Assembly (NCBI RefSeq): GCF_029168945.1
Contig: NC_083604.1
Coordinates: forward strand, 7,122,812 to 7,186,811
DNA length: 64,000 nt
Origin: Cannabis sativa
Lineage: Eukaryota > Streptophyta > Magnoliopsida > Rosales > Cannabaceae
Direction of reading: 5' to 3'
Positions 44,651 through 56,700 of this stretch are shown here, piece by piece. How positions within the stretch are numbered: position 1 is the stretch's first letter; every line of letters begins with the position of its first letter. The notes under the pieces were generated by a model, which searched no databases, had not been told where the DNA came from, and was given only the letters and a program-made list of their open reading frames with translations. Both the position numbers and the translations under genes were made by a program.

Positions 44651-46516
44651 TGTTGGAAATATTTTACCAAGATCTAGATTTACTACCATGTATGTTTCAT
44701 TAACATCCTAATATGAATTCTAAAATAATGAAATAAACACATATAAAGTTTAGGAAACCTTACATTGGGTGCAGCGGAATATAATGACTCCTTCCGTTCA
44801 GATCTCTAGCCCTTGATTCCTTTCTGTAGCAGAACATAATCAAGATCTAAACTTGGATCTCTTTCTGTCCTTCTTTGATGCGGATTCTCCTTCTTGTTGA
44901 TTGGATTCTACACAATCTTCCACACTATAATTGAGATACCACTTGATGTGTGTGGGCACTACTCTATCACTAGGGTATTTCGAAATTGAAAAGAAGAAAA
45001 GAGAAGAAGAGTGGCGACAAGGAGGCTCAGGTTTTCTCTGAAAGAAATAAGATGCATATCTCATAGTTTCCTGAAGCCATCACTTTCTATTTATAGAAAG
45101 CCATCTAGGTTTAGGTTAGAATTGTATGGCATTAAAATAATGAAAAATATAAATGGTAAAATGCTTGCATAGTGGCCGACCATGATATGGATAATGGGCC
45201 TCACTTTGCAATTTTACCATTTTGTCATTTTTCAATCCCATTTTCTCAAAAATGCCAATTTTTCAATTTAAACATTTAAATGTCAATTCTAATTATTTAA
45301 TAACTAAAAATTAATTATTAAATAATATTGTCATTTAATATATTTATTAATTAGACATATAAAGTCTCTTAATTAATAAATAAACCTAGATCTCTTTTCT
45401 TTACAATTTCGCCCTTGCTTAGTGAAAATTCATAAACTAGACATAGTCTAACTTTAGAATTATAATTGATTAATCAAAATCAATTAACTGAGTCTTACAA
45501 GCAGTATGGTCTCAACTAGTATGGGGACCATGGGCCTATATAACCGAGCTTCCAATAAGTTGAACCGAATTTACCAAGTAAATTTCCTAACTTATTAATT
45601 CCTTATTGAATCCACACTTAGAACTTGGAATTGCACTCTCAGTCATATAGAACGCTCTATATGTTCCACGATATAGATACGCTATTAATAATCCATTGTT
45701 ATAATCCTAATTTGATCAATGACCCTTTAATAGATGATCTACATTGAATAGGAACTAAATTACCGTTACACCTTCAATGTGTTTTATCTTTAAAACACTT
45801 AGCTCCGTATAAATGATATTTCAACGAAGTGAAATGAAATCTCAACCATTTATCTCTGTTTAGCCAAGCTCCAAGGATATCATCGTTTCACTTCTAAATT
45901 CCTATAGAAGTTATAGACTCCATATTTATGTTAGTGCTCCCACTCAATTATACTATCATCTTCCCAAAATGTACGTATCACCCTGACCCAAAAGTAGGCT
46001 TAACTAACAAATCGAAGAACGTGTATAATACTCTTGAGATCGAACCTAACCATATCAGGATTAAGATCATTTGATCTAGGATCAACAGGTAATATTGCAT
46101 TGAATAGACATTACGGTAAATTTTAATATATCTAATCAAAGTTCAGTATCAGTCCCTTCCGATGTCCATACATCCAATACTGGTAAACTTTGCCAATACC
46201 CTGGAAAGGACATAACACTTATCCAAGGTGTAAGAATACCTATCGTTGATTATCATGCCAGTCTAAATCCAGTGAACTGACAAATCAGGGAATAAACTTT
46301 CGAACATATAATTGAGATTATATTCCACTGTGCTGACAACACTATAATCATTAACAAATTCATATGTTTTGGACTTAAATAGAATTCATACATTATATAT
46401 ATAATCATGAAATAAATCATGTGAACCATGCAACATAAAATATTATTTCTGATCTTTATTAATAAGTAAATCTGATTATATTAAAATGGGTTTTATTTAG
46501 GACACAAAACCCAACA
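44651..46516 (-). mobile_element. Solo Copia-type LTR, copy 2
   Basis: 1866 bp, homologous along its length to 17384-19268. It has TGTTGGAAAT and AACCCAACA ends and a perfect target duplication AATCA at 44646-44650 and 46517-46521. There is no internal region, hence a solo LTR. It is more diverged in indels than expected for a very recent copy. The open frame at 44840-45064 is not a gene. Confidence 0.85.
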
Positions 46517-48177
46517 AATCATTACAAGTTTCATCAATTCACTAAAACATATACACTCTTCAAGAGTCACTATTATGTTTATCAAACTTTATATTTCTTC
46601 AAGAATCACTATATCATCAATTCAATGATGTGTATACTTTACATGACAACTTCATCATGTTATTGTAATGGTCAAATAGATATAACCATAATATATCATT
46701 TATTTTTCCCTGTATCTTTCTAACAAGTCGTCGAATTTATTAATAGACTATTCATCAGTCTAATTATCATGACTTGATATATTATATATTTAAATGTACA
46801 ACTAGTACATATAATAAGTTATTTCTTATCACTTTCATAACTAGATAAAAGTTATACATCTAGGTACATACAAAGATATTTTACTAGTCCAAGTAGCAAT
46901 CGTATATAAGACTTCTTCAGGAAGCTTTTCAAATAATCATTTTGTGATTCTTTATCACTTTGATTATATTAGATCACTAACAAATATTAGTAAATTATAT
47001 ATTCACTTCTGGGAATATATAAACTGAATTAAATAGTAACTGTATATATATATCTTGTACCAATAATAGTTTGAAACTATTGATTTCAAGAAATAATAAA
47101 ATATGTGTATATATATAAATTTTCTTTTGGCATTACCAATATATGTGAAATCAATATTCTTTGTAATAGAATTTCATTCATTCTCTTCAGGGGAATGATA
47201 TTTGAGTAGTTTCTACTTTCTTCTGGAAATATTTGAGTAGTAAAAAATGCCATCGATTATTTAAAATTATTGCATTTACTTCAATGAATAACGTTGAACA
47301 AGTAGAACATTATTATAAATTTCTTAAAAATTTATTACTTGTTCATCTATAAAAATATAAGAAATTATTCAACAATTCCTTTTACGATATTTCAAAGAAT
47401 ACATGAATACAGTTTTTGCATAATTTTCAAGATGTATACAAAATTTGATCTTTAATATATGTCGCATGCAATAATTTCTAACATTATAAGTAATAACAAT
47501 GTATAATAACATGACTAATATATAGAATACGAATAATCTTTAAAAGTAGTTGAATTCAATTCGTATCATTCCCTGCAGGGAATGATGAACAATAAATACA
47601 TGTCACATGTATTTAAATAACATTAGTCATGTTCATTGTTATTCTTATACTTTGATGTTTCAATGTAATTTTCTTAACATTCGCTTTTTTTTTTTTTTTG
47701 CATTCAAAACCCTCTATAAAATTGCATCAATAATAATCATTTTTAATGATTCTTTAGCTGTATTCACATAAATACAATATTTTATTTGACAAATATAAAA
47801 CATTTAGTTCAGGAAATATTTGTCAAAATCTATATCGATATTAGATTACTTTTCATTATCCTCAAAGAATACAAGAATATATATAAATATGTATTCATCT
47901 CTTTCATTATATATCAGTCAACTATATAATGAATATTACGTTTGAATAATCTTTAGGATATATGCAAGATTTTATTGAGGACACATAATCTTCAAAATAT
48001 ATACAATATTTTATCGATGATACATAATCTTCAGGATATATGTATAATTTATATAGATTTTCTCTACTATATCATAGACACATATATTGTAAATATTATA
48101 AATGATAAGAAAATAATATATATATGAAATCAATAATAAATATATAAAAACATATACATACATATATAATATATAGA
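46517..48177. other. AT-rich Copia-derived non-coding sequence, continued
   Basis: No gene. Same composition and CTTCAGGA(A/T)-type words as 42561-44650, so this is the continuation of the remnant split by the solo LTR. Near 47560-47630 an ATTCCCTGCAGGGAATGATG palindrome occurs. Confidence 0.4.
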
Positions 48178-48185
48178 TATATAGA

Positions 48186-51100
48186 CAGGGCCGTCTCAAG
48201 CTTTTGAGGGGCCTAGTGCAAAATTTCAAAATTAGGCCTTTTTAAAAAAAATTATTAAATATACCAAATTTTCAAAAATTTATATAATTATAACATTAAA
48301 CTTAATTAAAAACAATCAAATGTCATATATTCCATGTAATTATAATAATAATTAAAAAAAAAACTTAAAAACAATATTCAAATATATAGATCCATCTATT
48401 TAACAAGCGACTTTTTTCTCCATATTTCACGCAACGAACAATCTTCAAGCCGCAAAACCTAAAAAGAACATAAATTTGAATGCAATTATTAAAATAGAAG
48501 AGATAACAATAAATGAATCATTTAAAAATGTATCTTTCTTACTTTTTGAGATGCAAATTTGCTAATCAAGTCATCGTAATGAAGTTTATTTAGCAATTTA
48601 TTTTCGATAGACAGTATAGCTAACCCACTCAATCGTTCTTGCAACATAGTGGATCTTAAATATGATTTTATCAATTTCAATTTTGAAAAACTTCTCTCTG
48701 CTGAAGCAACTGTTACTGGAATGGTTAGTAATATTCTGTAAGTAATAAATGCATTTGGAAAAGAATCAACTTTTTTTATGTAATCAAGTATTTCAATTGA
48801 GTTACTATTTTCATTTGGAAAAATTTTCTTCAACACTTTCAATTCTGAAAACAAATCTAAACCATCAATATCAGATAATCCATTGAATTTTAAAACATCC
48901 TCAACATTTAAAGAGTGGTCTTTTAGATCATCTTCATCCAATGCTTTCAGTTTCTTCATGCTAAACAAAAAACCAAAAATATTTTCATACACTTGAAATT
49001 GTTCAAATCTAGTTTTAAGTGAACAAATAATTTGGTCAATCAAGTAAAGAAAATAATCAATTCGAAATGATTCTTCAGCAGATTTAATTACATCAACATC
49101 AACATTTTCATCAAATTGCTTTTTCCTACGAATTAATCGCTTTTCAGAAAATTTAGGCTCTATTCCCATCTCACTTGCAATTTTCTTAGTTGAATTCATA
49201 GCAGTTACAAATCCATTTTCCCTATAATCTTCAAAATAAGAAATGAGATCATTTAAATCTTGTATAGCCTTGTCAATGTCCATGTTTTTACTTTGTAAAT
49301 GTTTACTTATTGAATTTATAGGAAATAAAATGTCATACCAAATGGTCATGCCTAATAAAAATTCAAAATTCTCTAATTCATAATTTACTAGACTTGTAGC
49401 TTCACTTTTTATTTTTGGATCTTCACTTATTTCTGCAAGTTCAAACAAAGCATCTCTTATGTTTGGAGTTTGTGATATAATTGCCTTAACACTTTCAATG
49501 TGACTTTCCCAACGAGTTTGAGACAATGATTTCACAGTCAAATTAGTTATATTATTTTTCAATATTGTCCATCGTTTGGTTGAAGAAGAGAATAATGAAT
49601 ATATGCGTTGTAAAACACCAAAAAATGATATAGCTTTAACACAAGAATTAGCAACATCACAAATCACTAAATTAAGATTATGACAACCACAAGGTGTATA
49701 TAATGCTCGAGGATTTATATCTAATAATCTTTTTTGTACACCTTTGTACTTTCCTTTCATGTTAGATCCATTATCATACCTTTGCCCTCGTATATCATTA
49801 ATGTCAAGTTTCAAATTTTCAATTTCTTTTGTAAGTTCATCAAAAAGACCTTTCCCCGAAGTATCCTCCACATTCAAAAATCCCAAAAAATATTCTTCTA
49901 CTCTTATTGGATTAGATGAAATATCAACACACCTCAATATGAGAGACATTTGTTCTTGATGACTTACATCAGGAGTACAATCAAGTAAAACTGAAAAATA
50001 TTTAGCTTCTTTGATCTTTTTTAAAATTGTATTTTTCACTTCACTTGCCAACAATTGTATCAACTCATTTTGAATATTATGTCCCAAATAATGATTATGA
50101 ATTTCACTATTTTGAATACGTCGAACATGTTCTTGCATTATTGGATCAAATTCAGCAATCATTTCAATTAAGCTTAAAAAATTTCCATTATTTTCTTGAT
50201 AGATCTTTTCATTACATCCTCGAAAGGCCGAATTATTTTTAGCTAAATTTTTGACAATTGCAATTATTCTTACTAAAACATTCCTCCAATGCTCTTTCTC
50301 TTTATTAAGTCTTTCTTGAGCATCTTTATCAATTGTTTTGTTTTTCGATTGTCTCAATTCTAAGTCAATCCAAGCACTCATGTTAAGTATGTGATCATTA
50401 CTTGTTTCGTGATTCTTTAACTTATCACCTAGATGCCTCCAATCTTTAGTTCCTTTGTTACTCAATTGACTCACACTCACCATATTAGACTTTTTACCAA
50501 ACAATTTACAACAAAAGCAATATACTTTATTAAACTCTTTTGAATACACTAACCACCTTCTATCATATTTTTCTCCATTTGACAATATTCTTGTATAATA
50601 AGAAGTTGAAAAGTGTCTACCATTTTCATCTTTAATTAAACTAAAATCAATTATTACTCTAATTGGACCCTTTTCTACTAACAAGTCTATTAGTTTATTA
50701 TCAAGATTTTCCCATCTTCCCGGATCATAAATATAATCTAAATCTTCATTGAAATTTCTAGCTTCCATGACCTCTTCAATATTTTCTTGACATTTTTCTT
50801 CAACCATCACATCATCACACATTTCATAATTTCCTAAATTATCTAAATTTATTTGTTCTTGTTCGTTAGTTTCTTTACTTGAATTGCTTTCATCTTTTTT
50901 CTTAGTGATAACAAATTTTTCTAAAGCCCCTCTTTGAAATTTAATCAAACTTTCTATTCTCCTTTTCTTTTTAAGTTTTTCATTACCCGACATATATTTT
51001 CTACTAGACATACTTGTTCAAATTTTAGGCACACCAAAACAAAACTAAATCAATTCAATGAAAATTAATAAAACTAAACTATTCCATATAATTACCAATA

Positions 51101-52012
51101 ATAAAGAAAAAGTAAATGAAAGAAAGATAAAACCTTGAATTATTGTAAATAAACGTAAGTGTTCCAAACTCAAATAGGGATCTTTTCTTTGAATTTTGAA
51201 GTTATCCTCTCTTTTTGAAAGATAAAGAACCTATTAAAAAAAAATTCAAAGTTAAGAAAGATATATCATAAATATAAAATTATATACAAATATGTAATAT
51301 GTGAACATTATTAAAATTTATCACATAAAAAAAAAAAGTAAAAAGAAGAGTTGAATGAAAGTGTACCTCTATGATATTTTTTTTCTTGTATATGCAAAGT
51401 TGCTAACTCAATACCACAGTAAATTTAACAGAAGATTTTAGAATATAAAAGATATAGTATAACTTATATTAGTGTATTGTGTTTAAAATTGTAAAAGAGA
51501 ACATATATATAGGCTTTTTTTATATAACTCGAAAAAAAAAAAAAAGATTAATTAATGGTGCACCAACGGCTCCATCTTCTCATATGCCAATAATTTATTA
51601 TTTTTTTTTTTACTAAGAGCCAACTAATTAATTGGTTGGTTTTATCAAACAAATAATCTTTTCATATACCACATAATTAGGCCTCTGCACTAAAATAGGC
51701 TTTTTGTGTGGTGCATTAATGTAGATAAGTGGGCATTGTCACGCTTGGAATTTTCTAACATAATGGTTATTTCTCACAAATAATAAAAAGTATAAAAAAT
51801 GGGTGTGGGGAGGTTTGAACCTTAAGCCTCAAACCCAAAGAAAACTCCACTTCCCATTTGTGCTACACATTTTTTATATGATTTGTTGAGTTAAGTATTT
51901 ATATATTATACGTTTTTATATGTATATATATTAATTATAATTTTTTCGGGGCCTCCAAAATTATGGGGCCTGGGGCCGAGGCCCCGGCTGCCCCACCCTC
52001 TGGCCGGCCCTG
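48186..52012 (-). mobile_element. Complete hAT DNA transposon
   Basis: A 3827-bp element has the terminal inverted repeat CAGGGCCG / CGGCCCTG and is flanked by a perfect 8-bp target duplication TATATAGA (48178-48185 and 52013-52020), the length specific to hAT elements. GGGGCC-rich subterminal blocks are present at both ends. It holds one uninterrupted minus-strand transposase gene, with 0.3 kb after and 1.0 kb before it. All parts needed for autonomous movement seem to be present. The element sits in AT-rich Copia-derived DNA. Confidence 0.93.
48522..51011 (-). CDS. hAT transposase with TTF-type zinc finger
   Basis: 829 aa, no internal stop, the expected length for this plant hAT subgroup (often annotated as zinc finger MYM-type protein 1-like). 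Residues 1-100 are basic then acidic. A TTF-type zinc finger lies at about 153-215 with C165, C168, H201 and H207. The DUF4371-like catalytic part follows, with candidate catalytic D344 (LLDCTPD), D413 (RYDNGSNM) and the conserved CGCHNLNL at 441-448. The third catalytic residue is E772 in ASAERSFSKLKL, which begins the C-terminal hAT dimerisation domain (769-829). It would bind the subterminal GGGGCC repeats and excise and insert the element. The first ATG was chosen; Met7 is an alternative. Expression is unknown. Confidence 0.92.
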   Translation of the reverse strand: MSSRKYMSGNEKLKKKRRIESLIKFQRGALEKFVITKKKDESNSSKETNEQEQINLDNLGNYEMCDDVMVEEKCQENIEEVMEARNFNEDLDYIYDPGRWENLDNKLIDLLVEKGPIRVIIDFSLIKDENGRHFSTSYYTRILSNGEKYDRRWLVYSKEFNKVYCFCCKLFGKKSNMVSVSQLSNKGTKDWRHLGDKLKNHETSNDHILNMSAWIDLELRQSKNKTIDKDAQERLNKEKEHWRNVLVRIIAIVKNLAKNNSAFRGCNEKIYQENNGNFLSLIEMIAEFDPIMQEHVRRIQNSEIHNHYLGHNIQNELIQLLASEVKNTILKKIKEAKYFSVLLDCTPDVSHQEQMSLILRCVDISSNPIRVEEYFLGFLNVEDTSGKGLFDELTKEIENLKLDINDIRGQRYDNGSNMKGKYKGVQKRLLDINPRALYTPCGCHNLNLVICDVANSCVKAISFFGVLQRIYSLFSSSTKRWTILKNNITNLTVKSLSQTRWESHIESVKAIISQTPNIRDALFELAEISEDPKIKSEATSLVNYELENFEFLLGMTIWYDILFPINSISKHLQSKNMDIDKAIQDLNDLISYFEDYRENGFVTAMNSTKKIASEMGIEPKFSEKRLIRRKKQFDENVDVDVIKSAEESFRIDYFLYLIDQIICSLKTRFEQFQVYENIFGFLFSMKKLKALDEDDLKDHSLNVEDVLKFNGLSDIDGLDLFSELKVLKKIFPNENSNSIEILDYIKKVDSFPNAFITYRILLTIPVTVASAERSFSKLKLIKSYLRSTMLQERLSGLAILSIENKLLNKLHYDDLISKFASQKVRKIHF

Positions 52013-52044
52013 TATATAGATAAAAGGAAAAAGTAAAACAAAGA

Positions 52045-52125
52045 ATTCTTGAAATTGTTTCAGTCAGATGAGTATATATATAAATATATATTTAGTGTAT
52101 CGTGATTTTGAAACAATTCAAGAAC
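52045..52125. repeat. Short inverted repeat between hAT and LINE
   Basis: TTCTTGAAATTGTTTCA (52046-52062) and TTGAAACAATTCAAGAA (52109-52125) form a 16-bp stem with one bulged base and a loop of about 46 bases. It lies in sequence resembling a Copia LTR end. Confidence 0.5.
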
Positions 52126-52527
52126 TTTAGCAAAATACTCACATTAGGGCTTGGGCAAAGACTCATGCTTGAAGCTCGGGCAGAGACTCGTCCAGGCGTT
52201 TGACAGGGATTGAAGATAGCATTATTGAACGATTGATTATTAATTGGTTCTAGTTCTTTTGTTTAAGTTATTCTTTTTTGGCGTCAAAAAATAATATTTT
52301 TTATTAGTTTTTGTTCTTTTATTGTTTAATCTTATATCTATATTTTACTATTTTTAGGTTAATTCTAATTGGTGTTTTATGGGGTTAGAATCTTTAGTTT
52401 TATGTGTTTAAACTAACTAGGTTTTCTCATTAGTCTTGTCTACTGACATGGTTTTTTAGTTTTCTCTGGTCCGTTTTTTGTTGGTTCTTGTTTTCTTTGT
52501 TGCTTTTGGGATTCTGCTGCTAGTGGT

Positions 52528-53700
52528 ATGATTATGGAGGACGATATAGGGGTGCATATTCCTATTGAGGAGGAGGAGGTGACTATCTTGTCTTATGATG
52601 CCAGTGCTACGGATTGTAATGACTACGATGATAGGTGGTGTATTGTTGGAAGGTTCTTGACTGAAAGACAAATTGATTTTGAGGTCATGCAACATATGAT
52701 GGCTTCATTGTGGCAGTCGGGGAAGGGGATGTTTATCAAAGAATTGGATACTAATCGCTACCTTTTTCAATTTTATCATGAAATTGACATCCAAAGTATG
52801 ATGAATCGAAGCCCTTGGACTTTTAATAGGTTCTTGTTAATTTTCAGAAGTCTGCAGCGGGGGGAGGATCCAAGATTGGTTACCTTGAATGAAGTTGATA
52901 TGTGGGTACAATTGCATGACCTCAGATCGAGATTTAAAACCGCTACGGTTGTCAAGGATGTCACAAACTATATCGGGAAGTTTGTTCAATCGGATGAAAG
53001 GAATTTCATGGGCTTATGGCGGGATTATCTTCGTGTTCGTGTGACTTTGAATATTACGAAGCCATTAAAGAAACGTATGAAGCTTCGCAATACTGTCGGG
53101 ATTGAGTTCTGGACTAACTTTAACTATGAACATCTTCCCACTTTCTGCTTTATTTGTGAAATTATGGGGCATTCTGAAAGCTTTTGTCCAAGGCAGTTTG
53201 AGGTTGGAGAGGGTCAGATAATCAAGCCGTATGAGGAATGGATGCGAGTGAGACCTATACGTAGAAACCACATGATCAGAGCTAAATGGCTTAAGCAGTT
53301 TAATGCTGCTTTGGACGATGTTTCTGCAGCAAAAACTGTGGCTCGTGGTGAGGTCTCTCGGTCGACAATGGCAATGGTTGAGGGGAATCAAGGTGTGCTG
53401 GGGTCGAGTTCGATGATAGTGGAGGAAACTTTAGTTCAACACGAGGTAGGGATAGGAACATCAAAGGTTGTTAATGGGGACCCTATAATTATGGAAGATA
53501 TTTTACCGGTTGTTATGCATAAGGAATTATCTGAGGATATCAATGACGAGGCTTGTTTTTTGGTTCTTGACTCGAAGAGGAGAAAAACGGCTTTGGAAGG
53601 TACTGATGGGGTCCAGGGGAGGGGTGATATGGCAACGGATGAAGTGGTAAATGGTTCAAAGAATTTGAGTTTGGTGGGTACTGGTGTCCAGGTCCACTAA
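52528..53700 (+). CDS. LINE ORF1: DUF4283 and CCHC zinc-knuckle protein
   Basis: 390 aa, uninterrupted. The DUF4283-type RNA-binding domain spans about residues 35-175 (RWCIVGRFL, FQFYHEIDIQSMMNRSPWTF, VDMWVQLHDL). A zinc knuckle of the CX2CX4HX4C form follows at 207-220. The C-terminal 170 residues are low in conservation and probably disordered. The protein should coat LINE RNA and accompany ORF2 to the nucleus. Two in-frame Met codons lie at the start (residues 1 and 3). The intact ORF1 contrasts with the broken ORF2. Confidence 0.88.
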   Translation: MIMEDDIGVHIPIEEEEVTILSYDASATDCNDYDDRWCIVGRFLTERQIDFEVMQHMMASLWQSGKGMFIKELDTNRYLFQFYHEIDIQSMMNRSPWTFNRFLLIFRSLQRGEDPRLVTLNEVDMWVQLHDLRSRFKTATVVKDVTNYIGKFVQSDERNFMGLWRDYLRVRVTLNITKPLKKRMKLRNTVGIEFWTNFNYEHLPTFCFICEIMGHSESFCPRQFEVGEGQIIKPYEEWMRVRPIRRNHMIRAKWLKQFNAALDDVSAAKTVARGEVSRSTMAMVEGNQGVLGSSSMIVEETLVQHEVGIGTSKVVNGDPIIMEDILPVVMHKELSEDINDEACFLVLDSKRRKTALEGTDGVQGRGDMATDEVVNGSKNLSLVGTGVQVH

Positions 53701-53705
53701 TCATT

Positions 53706-56700
53706 ATGAATATTTTATCTTGGAATTGCCATGGGCTTGGGAACCCATGGACTTTACAATTCCTTAAGAATCTTGTGATCCAAAGAAGCCTAGTATTGTG
53801 TTTCTCTGTGAGACTCTATCCAATCGTTCTCAGATGGAGAGAGTGCGTGTGACATTGGGTTTTGATGGTATGATAGTCGTAGATATTAATGGTCGGAGTG
53901 GAGGTATTGCGTTATCATGGAAATGAGGAGGAAGTGTCTTTGCTTGGGTATTCTGATGCTTTCATAGATGTGAGAGTTGCTTCTGAAGGTATGCAGGAAT
54001 GGCGTTTCACTGGTGTGTATGGAGAACCAAATAGGAGTAGGCGTGCTTCTACCTGGAATCTGTTACGTACTCTGGCTAATCGGTCTAATCTACCATGGTG
54101 TGTGATGGGTGATCTTAACAATGTTTTATCTCATGATGACAAAAGGGGCGGTAATTGGTATCCTGACTTCTTGATCCAAGGCTTTCAACAGTCTTTGGTT
54201 GACAGTGGACTTCAAGACATGGAGTTATGTGGTTATCCGTTTACTTGGGAGCGTGGCCAGGGTACTAATCATTGGATAGAATTGCGTTTGGATAGGGGGC
54301 TTGCTAATCTTGCTTGGTTGAACATGTTCACTTCCGCTAAGCTCCATAATCTTGAAATTTAAACTTCAGACCATGCTCCGATTCTTATGATCATGGTTCC
54401 TGTTGCAGGTCCCAGTTCTGTTAAGCGGTTTCGGTTTGAAAATGCGTGGTTGAGGGAACCTCTTTGTTATCAGATTGTAAAGGATAGCTGGGAGATTTGT
54501 GAGTCTAACGATATTATGCATAAAATTAAGTTTTGTGGGGAAAAGCTGGCGGATTGGGGCAAGGAGGTTACTGGAAACTTTAAGGAAAGGTTGAAAAAGT
54601 GTAAAAATGAAGTGCAGAAGCGGAAATTGGGTCGGGATGAGGTCTCTGTAGCCAATTTCAAACAAGCAAAGAAGAACTTGGCCGAATGTTATGTGCAACG
54701 GGAAGTTTTCTGGCGTCAAAGATCGAAGCAACTGTGGTTACAAGAGGGAGATAATAATAGCAAGTATTTTCATGCTTCCGTAACTACGAGACGAAGGAAT
54801 AATCTTGTTGCAAAACTTAAAGATCATTGAGGTGCATGTGTTGACCGGGAGAGCGGTTTGGATGATCTTATGGTTTCTTATTTCCACGAGCTTTTTTCAT
54901 CTTCCCAAACCGACTAGAGAGAAGTTACAAGTAGTGTGCAAACTCGTGTATCATCCCAGCAGAATGCTGAGCTGCTATTACCGGTTTCAGATGAAGAAGT
55001 TCGGAAAGCTTTGTTCCAAATGCATCCGGATAAATCCCCAGGGCCTGATGGAATGACCCCGGGTTTTTTCCAGAAGTGTTGGCTGATTGTTAAGGATGAT
55101 GTCATCAATATGGTTAAGCAGTTTTTTCATAATGGTTCTCTTCCTACAGACCTTAATAAAACCATTTTGGTCTTAATCCCTAAAAAGAAACAACCTATGG
55201 ATATGGGGGATTTACGACCCATTGCATTATGCAATGTACTGTACAAGATTGTGTCCAAAGTGGTTGCTAATAGACTTAAGAGTGTTATGCCGTCTATCAT
55301 ATCTGATACTCAAAGTGCGTTATTGCAAGGCCGGTTGATCTCGGATAACATCATGATTGCTTATGAGATTATGCATCACTTAAAGAGGAAATGAAGAGGG
55401 AGAGATGGTTATATGGCACTCAAACTAGATGTTAGCAAAGCCTATGACAAGCTTTAGTGGGGTTATCTCCGGGCTATGATGGTAAGGATGGGTTTTGATG
55501 GTCGCTGGATTAATTTAGTTATGCAATGTGTATGTTCTGTTTCCTATACCATTTCACAAGGTGGGAAGGAGTTGGAGCCCATTGCTGGTCAAAGAGGGTT
55601 GCACCAAGGGGATCCTTTATCACCATATCTGTTTATTCTTTGTGATGAAGGTTTTTTATAGTTTGTTGCAGAGTTATGAACAAAGTGGCTTACTCACGGG
55701 GTGTAAAATTGCTCGAGGTGCACTGGTAATCTCTCATATGCTCTTTGCTGATGATAGCTACATTTACTGTAAGGCAACTGAGGAAGAAGCGTACAATGTG
55801 AAGGAGTTTTTGCACACTTACGAGGTGGCTTCGGGGCAAAAAATTAATTTCTCTAAGTCTTCTGTGTTTTTTAACAATAATACTGGTATTGAGGTGCAGG
55901 ATTCCATTTATGCTATGTTGGAAATTTACGAGGCCGATGAAAATGGGTATTACCTGGGTCTTCCGTGTTCGATTGGAAGAAATAAGAATGATATCCTTGG
56001 TTTTCTTAAGGATAAGCTTCGGAAGATAATTCAAGGGTGGGAAGGGCGTATCTTATCTCGTGCGGGAAATGAGGTATTCTTGAAATCTATAGCTCAAGTC
56101 TTGCCGAGTTATGCTATGAATGTTTTCCTCTTGCCGTCAGACACTTGCAAGGAGTTAGAGCGGCTTATGGCCAAGTTCTGGTGGCGCTCAGATTCAAGTA
56201 GTGGTAAGGGTATTAATTGGATGAGCTAAGAGTGGTTGTGTCGTCATAAACATGCAGGGGGATTGGGATTTCGAAGCTTGAGAGATTTTAATTTGGCTCT
56301 TTTGGGGAAGCAATATTGGCGTTTGTTGGTTAATGCTGATTCTTTGGTTAGTAGGCTTTATAAGGCTAAATATTATGCTACTGGTAATCTGTTTACTGCT
56401 GGATTAGTAGATAATCCTAGTTTCATTTGGCGTAGTATTCTTGAAGCAAAAGATCTTATCCATGCCTGTGCTCAAAGAACAATTGATAATGGGAAAAATG
56501 TATCCATTCTTAATGATTTTTGGCTTCCACATGATTCAAATAGCTATGTTGTCTCACGGCACCCTGCTCTTGTGAATAAGTCGGTCAGCTGCCTCTTTCA
56601 AGTTGGTACTCGTGCGTGGGATGAGGATGTTGTGAGGGGCCTGTTTGTTGCCCGTGATTAGGACCTTATTTTGTCCATTCAGCTCAGTGATTCGACCGCT

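Noticed and set aside
48186..52012. hAT transposase considered as a domesticated host gene
   Set aside because: Intact terminal repeats and target duplication show that it is still inside a transposon.
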